Shown here piece after piece: positions 1 through 5,207 of a DNA stretch of 6,931 nucleotides. The stretch spans positions 1 to 6,931 of the forward strand of contig CADCQC010000463.1 of assembly GCA_902803455.1 (NCBI GenBank), written 5' to 3'. The stretch comes from an uncultured Prevotellaceae bacterium (GTDB lineage: Bacteria > Bacteroidota > Bacteroidia > Bacteroidales > Bacteroidaceae). The position numbers were made by a program, and so were the translations under genes. The notes under the pieces were generated by a model, which worked only from the letters and a program-made list of their open reading frames with translations, was not told the DNA's origin and searched no databases. Within the stretch, counting starts at the first letter, position 1; every line of letters starts with the position of its first letter.

Positions 1-650
1 GATTTGATAACGTGAAGACCATCAAAACCTTCGGACAGAAAAACGTCGATGTCGAGGTGAGAAGGGCTGTGAAAACAGGACAATGGAATACCATCTGCCT
101 GCCGTTCAGCATGACGGCAGAAGAGATCAGCACGGTCTTCGGCGAGGGCACTAAGGTGGCCCAATTGGAAAAGGCTTCTGCGGAAAATATCAACTTTGAG
201 ACTGTTGACGCCATGAAGGAAGGGATTGCCTACATCATTCAGCCACAGCAGGAGGTCACGACTGCCTTCCATCTCGATGGGGCCCTCGTCGCAAATGTCG
301 CTGAGGGGGCAAGGGCCGTAGGAGAGGCGTTTTCTCTTGTCGGAACCATCAATTCCTCCGTGCCCGATGGTGATGTGTACTATATCGCCAACGGCAACAA
401 GATCAAAAAACTGACCGCCGGAAGCGCTGTTAAGGCGCTCCATGCTTATCTGCTCGGCAAGAATGCCGCCAGCAATGAGATGACATTCTCGGTTGATGGG
501 GAGGTCACCGGCATCGCCGCAACTTTGTTGAATGATCATCTGGCTCTTCAAAAGGTATACAACCTCAACGGACAGTTGATGGGGTCGTCTGTCAACGGAC
601 TGCCTCATGGGGTTTATATTGTCAACGGAAAGAAAATCCTCATCAAATAA
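1..650 (+). CDS. C-terminal part of a large secreted protein with a type IX-style sorting tail (5' end outside the window)
   Basis: The reading frame is open from the left edge (first full codon at 3) to TAA at 648-650, so this is the last 215 residues of a longer protein. The GTG at 12 is only an internal Val. Around visible residues 24-35 is GQWNTICLPF, a 'W-N-T-x-C-L-P-F' motif that, from general knowledge, recurs in C-terminal beta-rich modules of secreted Prevotella/Bacteroides carbohydrate-active and surface proteins. The last 30 or so residues (YNLNGQ, then GVYIVNGKK and a basic end) match the short sorting tail of type IX secretion cargo, which implies export across the outer membrane and possibly surface attachment. 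The catalytic or binding part lies outside the window. Its tight spacing to the small gene and pectate lyase downstream suggests another polysaccharide-acting enzyme, but that is inference. The sorting-tail call is fairly sure; the enzyme type is unknown. Confidence 0.85.
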   Translation, partial: FDNVKTIKTFGQKNVDVEVRRAVKTGQWNTICLPFSMTAEEISTVFGEGTKVAQLEKASAENINFETVDAMKEGIAYIIQPQQEVTTAFHLDGALVANVAEGARAVGEAFSLVGTINSSVPDGDVYYIANGNKIKKLTAGSAVKALHAYLLGKNAASNEMTFSVDGEVTGIAATLLNDHLALQKVYNLNGQLMGSSVNGLPHGVYIVNGKKILIK

Positions 651-653
651 ATC

Positions 654-878
654 ATGTCTGCTATGAAAGAGAGAAATCAACAATATCCATGTCGTCAGTA
701 CATGATGTATGTGCAACCGCGTGTGAATGTGATCATCATAGATGATGAACTTATGAGTGATATCTCCATCACTGTCGACGAGAAGTACAGTGGTATCTCC
801 AATGATGGTGAGGGGGATGGCTCCGATATGGCAGGCAACCGGTCATCAATTTGGGAACAGGAAGAGGATGAACAATAA
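654..878 (+). CDS. small acidic hypothetical protein (74 aa), squeezed between two secreted-protein genes
   Basis: ATG at 654 lies 3 nt after the upstream stop, and TAA at 876-878 precedes the pectate lyase start by 13 nt; a second in-frame ATG at 663 is possible. The first 22 residues are polar and basic (MKERNQQYPCRQY). A short hydrophobic strand-like segment follows (VNVIIIDDELM), then ISITVDE, a Gly/Asp/Ser-rich stretch (NDGEGDGSD), and a very acidic end with one Trp (SIWEQEEDEQ). There is no signal peptide, membrane segment or catalytic motif. The plan 'x-YxxPxxxVxxIxxxxLM-S-ITV…G-rich…acidic with W' resembles the many uncharacterised small proteins of about 70-90 residues in Prevotella genomes, but this is recall, not a search. 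It overlaps an open frame of the next gene, so a spurious ORF cannot be fully excluded. The operon-like spacing and composition favour a real gene. Function unknown. Confidence 0.6.
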   Translation: MSAMKERNQQYPCRQYMMYVQPRVNVIIIDDELMSDISITVDEKYSGISNDGEGDGSDMAGNRSSIWEQEEDEQ

Positions 879-891
879 AACTACGCAAATC

Positions 892-3726
892 ATGAAAAGA
901 TATACGATCAATATTTTAGGCGCACTCCTGTTGACAATGATGGGGATGAATGCGCTGGCACAGACCTCTTGGGACTTTACCACCGTCTCTTCTGCCGACC
1001 AGTCGTTGCTCGCTGCCGATGAGTCGGGCAATTGGATGAAAGACAGCAAGAACAGATGGTGCCATGTGAAAGCCTTGGCGAATGCTCCCTTGACTGCTAA
1101 TGGCACCGAACTGGATTTCGGTAAGGGACTGCTCTTCTCCTGCAATGCCAATGAGAATGGTAACCTGAGGCTCGGAGAGGGACGTCTCTGGGTCGGCAAC
1201 GCCAGTTGCCCCATCGTCATTCCCGCACTGAAGAAGGGACAGACGGTCAGCGTCAGATACAAGACGTCAAGCAATGGCACGGCAAGGCATTTTACACCGT
1301 CCAACCTGGAAGAGACTTCAGGCTTTGATGACAGCGCATCTGAGCAGACAGCTACGGGAAAGGTGGCGGCTGATGGTGATGTGACGCTCACTCCCTCGGC
1401 TGGCCTCTATGTCTATGAGCTTATTGTCGGTGCCATACCTGGCGCTACAGAGGTGATCCCTGGTGGAGAGACAACGCTCTATCAGGATGTGTCGGCCAAT
1501 GCGGTGAAGCGTGATGCCTCTGCCAACCAGATGCAGGTGACGCTCAAAGATGGCTCGATCAAATACTACAACACCAATACCCTCTCTGCTGTCGATATCG
1601 ACAAAGAGGCTTCCACGGTCACCATCGCTCCACTGTCGGGAAACAGTGATATCTATTACGGCTCCGTCAACCATATCTCCTTTGCCAAAGGTGTTTCCAG
1701 TGGTGAGAATGCCACTATCGACAATCATGGCGTCATCATCACCGAGTCGAAGGGATGGTTTGAGTCGGCATATGTGAAGTGGGCTCCCTACCAGGATGCG
1801 ACCACCTATAAGGTGTATATCAAAGGGGGCAACTACAGTGATTACACGTTGCTCGACAACATGCTCGTGCGCGACTACGGCTCTTATGGGCGTGCCGACA
1901 TGGTGGGACTGGTCGCCGGCACCAATTATGAACTGAAGGTGGTGCCTGTGGTCAATGACAACGAGATGGAGACGGCTGCCAGTTTCGCCAGAAATATCAA
2001 GGTGGTCAACTATAACCGGGCGGGTTTCGCACACAAAGACTACGCACAGGGTGTGGGTGCCTATAACAATGATGGCTCTCTCAAAAGTGGAGCGAAGGTG
2101 CTCTATGTGACCAAGAATACGGCCAAGACTGTCAAATGCAATGTGATTACCAGCGAGAAGGGGGCTGTCACCGAGTGCGTCGGACTGCAGGAGATCTTAG
2201 ATGCTTATCAGAAAGGATATGACACTACGCCACTCGCTATCCGACTGATCGGGAAAATCTCTTTGGAAGACTTGGATCATATCAGCAGTTCGGCTGAAGG
2301 GCTTCAGGTGAAGGGTAATAAAGCGAACAGTGTGCTCAATACCACTATCGAGGGCATCGGTGAGGATGCCACCATCAGCGGTTTCGGCTTCCTGATCAGA
2401 AATGCTTGCAGTGTGGAGTTGCGCAATTTCGCCATCATGCTCTTCTTGGATGATGGTGTATCGATGGATACGGATAATTCACATATCTGGGCTCACAACC
2501 TTGATCTCTTCTACGGAAAGAAGGGCAAAGACTCCGATCAGATCAAGGGCGATGGTTCCATAGATATCAAGAGTAATTCGAAGTTGATCACCACCTCTTT
2601 CTGCCATTTCTGGGACAGCGGGAAAGCATCGCTCTGTGGTATGGACAGTGAGAGCGGCCCCAACTATATCACCTATCACCACAATTGGTTTGACCATTCT
2701 GATTCTCGTCATCCTCGTATCCGCACCATGTCGGTACATGTATGGAACAACTATTTTGACGGCGTGGCAAAATATGGCGTGGGCGCTACCACAGGATCAA
2801 GTGCCTTCGTAGAGGCCAACTATTTCAGAACCACCAAGTATCCGATGCTGATCTCCATGCAGGGTAGCGACATGATTGGCGGGAAAGGTACCTTCTCGAG
2901 TGAGGATGGTGGAATCATCAAGAGTTTTGCCAATGTGTTCGCTGAAAAGGATAAAAATTTCAGTTATGTGACATATCAGCAAAACCCGACGGAATTTGAT
3001 GCTTGGGAGGCCACTAACCGCAATGATCAGGTACCCTCCAGCGTCAAGTCGAAAAAGGGCTCACACACCTATGATAATTTTGACACCAACAGCACGCTGA
3101 TGTATACCTATGAGCCAGAGGCTGCTGCTGATGTGCCCTCCACCGTCGAGGGTTGGTATGGGGCTGGACGTATGAACCATGGTGATTTCACATGGACCTT
3201 CACTTCAGAGGATGATCAAGACTATGAACTCAACGAAGAATTGAAGGCGGCCCTGCAGAACTATACCTCATCATTGGTGGGCATCTTCGGAGGTGAGACC
3301 ATCAGCGGTGGCGGCACGGGCGGTGACGATATCGGTGGCGGTGATGATACTGGTGGCGGCGAGACCGGGACGACCATCGATGCTGATGTGGTCTGCACCT
3401 TCTCCAAAACAGGACCGTCCAGTTCGTTGTTCACCGTTAACGGCAGTTACTCCAACAGCAAGGGATCTGTCACCGTGAATGGAGAGACACTCAACTGGTG
3501 TCTGAAATTAGAGTCTTCCACATTAGTGTCGTTCACCACGACCGTTCCCATGACGATGACCCTTGTCTTCGGACCCTCGGAGACAGCCAACATTTTAGTG
3601 GATGGTGTGCTGAAGACGGATTCTTCCAACACGTTGACCATGGAACTCCCTGCCGGTGATCATACGCTGAAGAAGAAGGATACCCGTAACCTCTTCTATA
3701 TCGGACTGAAAACGATCTCTGACTGA
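892..3726 (+). CDS. secreted multidomain pectate lyase, polysaccharide lyase family 1
   Basis: Predicted to cleave polygalacturonate by calcium-dependent beta-elimination outside the cytoplasm. I chose ATG 892 because it gives a clean type I signal peptide (residues 1-23, ending NALA|Q); ATG 868 would overlap the upstream gene and the frame is also open back to 757. Order: beta-rich module (about 24-185), short beta module (about 186-268), fibronectin III-like domain (about 280-375), PL1 beta-helix (about 385-795), Gly/Asp linker (about 800-827), C-terminal beta module (about 828-944). Inferred alignment to the PelC site: calcium ligands D554 and D558 (GDGSIDIK) plus D526 or D528; K578 (DSGKASLCG); catalytic R606 and R611 in SRHPRIR; then VHVWNNYFDG. 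NYITYHHNWFDHSDSRHPR is typical of Bacteroidetes PL1 enzymes. At 944 residues it is far longer than single-domain PL1 lyases. No lipobox or type IX tail is visible, so final location is uncertain. Family call is firm; the flanking modules may bind carbohydrate. Confidence 0.95.
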   Translation: MKRYTINILGALLLTMMGMNALAQTSWDFTTVSSADQSLLAADESGNWMKDSKNRWCHVKALANAPLTANGTELDFGKGLLFSCNANENGNLRLGEGRLWVGNASCPIVIPALKKGQTVSVRYKTSSNGTARHFTPSNLEETSGFDDSASEQTATGKVAADGDVTLTPSAGLYVYELIVGAIPGATEVIPGGETTLYQDVSANAVKRDASANQMQVTLKDGSIKYYNTNTLSAVDIDKEASTVTIAPLSGNSDIYYGSVNHISFAKGVSSGENATIDNHGVIITESKGWFESAYVKWAPYQDATTYKVYIKGGNYSDYTLLDNMLVRDYGSYGRADMVGLVAGTNYELKVVPVVNDNEMETAASFARNIKVVNYNRAGFAHKDYAQGVGAYNNDGSLKSGAKVLYVTKNTAKTVKCNVITSEKGAVTECVGLQEILDAYQKGYDTTPLAIRLIGKISLEDLDHISSSAEGLQVKGNKANSVLNTTIEGIGEDATISGFGFLIRNACSVELRNFAIMLFLDDGVSMDTDNSHIWAHNLDLFYGKKGKDSDQIKGDGSIDIKSNSKLITTSFCHFWDSGKASLCGMDSESGPNYITYHHNWFDHSDSRHPRIRTMSVHVWNNYFDGVAKYGVGATTGSSAFVEANYFRTTKYPMLISMQGSDMIGGKGTFSSEDGGIIKSFANVFAEKDKNFSYVTYQQNPTEFDAWEATNRNDQVPSSVKSKKGSHTYDNFDTNSTLMYTYEPEAAADVPSTVEGWYGAGRMNHGDFTWTFTSEDDQDYELNEELKAALQNYTSSLVGIFGGETISGGGTGGDDIGGGDDTGGGETGTTIDADVVCTFSKTGPSSSLFTVNGSYSNSKGSVTVNGETLNWCLKLESSTLVSFTTTVPMTMTLVFGPSETANILVDGVLKTDSSNTLTMELPAGDHTLKKKDTRNLFYIGLKTISD
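3307..3359 (+). repeat. GGTGGCGG repeats encoding the Gly/Asp linker of the pectate lyase
   Basis: The octamer GGTGGCGG occurs three times, at 3307-3314, 3334-3341 and 3352-3359, with related GGCGGTGA sequence between. It encodes a GGG/DD-rich flexible linker (about residues 806-823) between the catalytic beta-helix and the C-terminal module. Slippage here would change linker length; the spacings seen (27 and 18 nt) are multiples of three, so copy changes of these units would keep frame. Confidence 0.6.
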
Positions 3727-3740
3727 TAATCTCTGACTGA
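3715..3740 (+). repeat. 12-bp direct repeat spanning the pectate lyase stop codon
   Basis: ATCTCTGACTGA occurs at 3715-3726 and again, perfectly, at 3729-3740, offset by 14 bp. The first copy encodes the last three residues (Ile-Ser-Asp) and the TGA stop; the second lies in the intergenic gap. It looks like a small local duplication. No function is evident. Confidence 0.55.
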
Positions 3741-3782
3741 CTTTTTGCTTTTTTTATTTCATCAACATTTATTCGAGTGATC

Positions 3783-4589
3783 ATGAAAAAATGGATGCTT
3801 ATCTGGGCACTTCTGCTTCCAATGACAGGACTGCAGGCGCAAGACAAAAACAATATCTTCTCACATCTCGGTGGTAGTGTGGGATTGGGCACGACAGGTG
3901 TCACCATTGACCTCTCAACAAACATCACCGATTTCGTGGGAGTGCGTGCCGGTGTGGATATCATGTCAAATTTAAAATTTAAAGATGACTTGGATATCCT
4001 TACCACTGTGGAAACACAGAGTTCCTACAACCAATGGGCAGCAGCTCAGGCTGCTGGTTCAACGGTCTTTCCTAATAAGGTGAAATTTGAGGGAAAATTC
4101 TCCAATACCTCTGGCCATGTGCTTATCGATCTCTATCCCTACAGAAATGTGGGGTTCCGTGTCACCGTAGGTGCTTATTTCGCACCGTCTGAAGTGATGG
4201 ATGTTTATAACCTCGATGATGCGCAACTGCTTCCTGTGGCCAATTATAACCAATGGGCAAAGACACAACCGAATGCGCCCGTCATTGGCGCACAAATGGG
4301 TGATTATCTGTTCACACCTGATGCCAATGGCCATGTGGATGCCAAATACAAAGTGAAGGGGTTCAGACCTTATCTGGGGCTCGGATGGGGACGTGGCGTT
4401 CCAAGAAAGAGCGTGCTGGCTTTCTCCGTGGATCTCGGCGTGCAATTTTGGGGAAAACCGGAAGTGCTGGTGCAAGGAAACAAACTGGATAAAAGCGATT
4501 TCGGGGGCGGTGGCGATTTCTTGAAAGCCATGTCTGAAATCACGGTCTATCCTGTGATCTCATTCCGCCTCAACGGAAAGTTTTTCTAA
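3783..4589 (+). CDS. outer-membrane beta-barrel protein (268 aa), porin-like, function unknown
   Basis: ATG 3783 gives a signal peptide, MKKWMLIWALLLPMTGLQA, cut before QDK; the in-frame GTG at 3777 would only add two residues. After the signal come alternating hydrophobic/polar strands with Gly and aromatic residues (GGSVGLGTTGVTIDLSTNI, VGFRVTVGAYF, FRPYLGLGWG, VLAFSVDLGVQFWG), and the chain ends in Phe (RLNGKFF). The terminal aromatic residue is the usual assembly signal of beta-barrels. About 8-10 strands seem plausible. YNQWA occurs twice (residues 82-86 and 155-159), each in a long loop-like segment followed by a GFR-containing strand, hinting at internal duplication. The gene starts 56 nt after the pectate lyase; a T-rich stretch lies between, without a hairpin or a good TAnnTTTG box. 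It may share the operon and have a surface or uptake role for pectin products, but only the barrel call is supported. Confidence 0.85.
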   Translation: MKKWMLIWALLLPMTGLQAQDKNNIFSHLGGSVGLGTTGVTIDLSTNITDFVGVRAGVDIMSNLKFKDDLDILTTVETQSSYNQWAAAQAAGSTVFPNKVKFEGKFSNTSGHVLIDLYPYRNVGFRVTVGAYFAPSEVMDVYNLDDAQLLPVANYNQWAKTQPNAPVIGAQMGDYLFTPDANGHVDAKYKVKGFRPYLGLGWGRGVPRKSVLAFSVDLGVQFWGKPEVLVQGNKLDKSDFGGGGDFLKAMSEITVYPVISFRLNGKFF

Positions 4590-4600
4590 ACCATGAAACC

Positions 4601-4620
4601 CCATGCCCTCTATGGCATGG
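4601..4620. other. 7-bp hairpin directly abutting a longer hairpin
   Basis: CCATGCC at 4601-4607 pairs with GGCATGG at 4614-4620 around a 6-nt loop (CTCTAT). Its last base is immediately followed by the first base of the 21-bp hairpin at 4621, so in RNA the two stems could stack. It begins 11 nt after the stop codon of the outer-membrane protein gene. Confidence 0.6.
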
Positions 4621-4669
4621 ATACCAAATGTCCCCGAATTCACTCATCGAATTCGGGGACATTTGGTAT
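4621..4669. terminator. perfect 21-bp inverted repeat between convergent genes, probable bidirectional terminator
   Basis: The arm at 4621-4641 is the exact reverse complement of the arm at 4649-4669, with a 7-nt loop (ACTCATC). The stem has an A/T-rich foot (ATACCAAATG), a GC core (TCCCCG) and a GAATTC at the loop end. It sits 31 nt after the plus-strand outer-membrane protein gene and 78 nt beyond the stop of the minus-strand small membrane protein gene, where a shared terminator is expected. The U-tract is weak on both strands (only TTT at 4670-4672 region on plus; none on minus), so termination is inferred from position and stem strength. A mobile palindromic repeat is the alternative. 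Confidence 0.6.
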
Positions 4670-4731
4670 TTGAAGGCACTGTTTCCTCAAGATGTGAGGG
4701 TGCTGTTTCTCAAGATGTTTTGAAAGTGCTG
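4667..4731. repeat. degenerate tandem repeat, 24-26 bp units, next to the long hairpin
   Basis: Two good copies lie head to tail: 4682-4705 and 4706-4731, both of the form TTTC(C)TCAAGATGT…GTGCTG. A partial copy (…TTGAAGGCACTG, about 4667-4681) runs out of the right arm of the 21-bp hairpin, and a fainter echo (CTTGAAAAAGGTTGC) follows at 4732-4746. The block fills the space between the hairpin and the stop codon of the minus-strand gene. No convincing protein is encoded here. Confidence 0.5.
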
Positions 4732-4747
4732 CTTGAAAAAGGTTGCT

Positions 4748-5104
4748 TCAGGGGTGTTGAGCGCGGTAGTTTTGGTTGTTGGTCATCTGGATATGGTTGA
4801 GCAACTGTCGCTTTTCCAAGAATTCATTCAGTCCCAACTTCCTGAGGTAATTTGTTGAAATAAATGAACTGTCGTATAGATAGTTGACTGTTCTGCGTAG
4901 AGGCTCAAACTCTTTTTTGAGTTGGACAAGTTCGTCATCAGTAAAAAGATGCGACGGATCAGAGAGTTGACGCAACTTTTCTTGGAACAGTGCTGCTTCC
5001 TTTGCACATTCCATGGCATCTGCTTTGAGCTGACGGTTTTTATAATATGCATAAGACAATGCCAGGATGACAATAATGGCAACAATCAAATAAATAATTG
5101 TCAT
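4748..5104 (-). CDS. small single-pass membrane protein with a helical, probably cytoplasmic, domain (118 aa), unknown function
   Basis: Read from ATG at 5104 to TGA at 4748-4750. The frame extends to a TTG at 5137, but the promoter seen at 5146-5176 would start transcription near 5139, so ATG 5104 is preferred. Residues 2-21 form one hydrophobic helix (TIIYLIVAIIVILALSYAYY) followed by KNRQLK, which by the positive-inside rule puts the rest in the cytoplasm. Residues about 24-45 look like a short coiled coil (QLKADAMECAKEAALFQEKL). A polar helical region follows with DPSHLFTDDELVQLKKEFEPL and then YLYDSSFISTNYLRKLGLNEFLEKRQLLNHIQ. There is no enzyme motif. I do not recognise the family. The composition could be the N-terminal segment of a longer membrane-tethered protein that here ends early (…NNQNYRAQHP), but no continuation is found in other frames downstream. 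The gene is real on the strength of its promoter, membrane segment and amphipathic pattern. Confidence 0.75.
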   Translation of the reverse strand: MTIIYLIVAIIVILALSYAYYKNRQLKADAMECAKEAALFQEKLRQLSDPSHLFTDDELVQLKKEFEPLRRTVNYLYDSSFISTNYLRKLGLNEFLEKRQLLNHIQMTNNQNYRAQHP

Positions 5105-5145
5105 GATAAGTGAGATATTTTTTAAGGATTGAATCAATTATTCGG

Positions 5146-5176
5146 CAAATTTAAACAAATAATTTGTCTTTCACAA
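5146..5176 (-). promoter_or_regulatory. Bacteroidetes-type promoter for the small membrane protein gene
   Basis: On the minus strand, TAAATTTG (plus coordinates 5146-5153) fits the Bacteroidetes -7 consensus TAnnTTTG exactly. TTGTG (5172-5176) sits 18 nt upstream as a fair -33 box (consensus TTTG). The predicted start point near 5139 leaves a leader of about 35 nt before ATG 5104. It lies in the AT-rich gap after the glycosyltransferase gene, so the small gene probably has its own transcript. Confidence 0.6.
5155..5167. promoter_or_regulatory. palindrome in the promoter spacer, possible operator
   Basis: ACAAAT-A-ATTTGT is a perfect 6+1+6 inverted repeat lying wholly between the -7 and -33 boxes (spacer 5154-5171). 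A repressor dimer bound there would block RNA polymerase. The region is very AT-rich, so a chance palindrome is a real possibility and no regulator is encoded nearby. Confidence 0.3.
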
Positions 5177-5207
5177 TATTTAACCTTATTTTTTTCATTG
5201 ACTGTGC

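Noticed and set aside
757..891. Upstream extension of the pectate lyase frame to an ATG at 757 or 868
   Set aside because: The extension would bury the signal peptide behind 45 or 8 extra residues and overlap the small acidic gene; ATG 892 gives a normal export signal and a non-overlapping start.
846..2034. Long open frames on the minus strand opposite the pectate lyase (846-1391 and 1318-2034)
   Set aside because: They are antisense to a firmly identified gene, have His/Arg/Ile-rich composition typical of reverse-frame translation, and show no recognisable domain.
3741..3782. Possible promoter before the outer-membrane protein gene (TTTG at 3744-3747)
   Set aside because: No acceptable TAnnTTTG box lies at the right distance; the best candidates match few positions and one would fall too close to the ATG.
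4601..4731. CRISPR-like array from the hairpin and repeats
   Set aside because: The units are head to tail with no spacers of regular unique sequence, only two good copies, and no cas genes nearby.
4603..4800. 65-codon plus-strand open frame through the convergent intergenic region
   Set aside because: It runs through the hairpin, the tandem repeats and the 3' end of the minus-strand gene, and its translation has no protein-like pattern.
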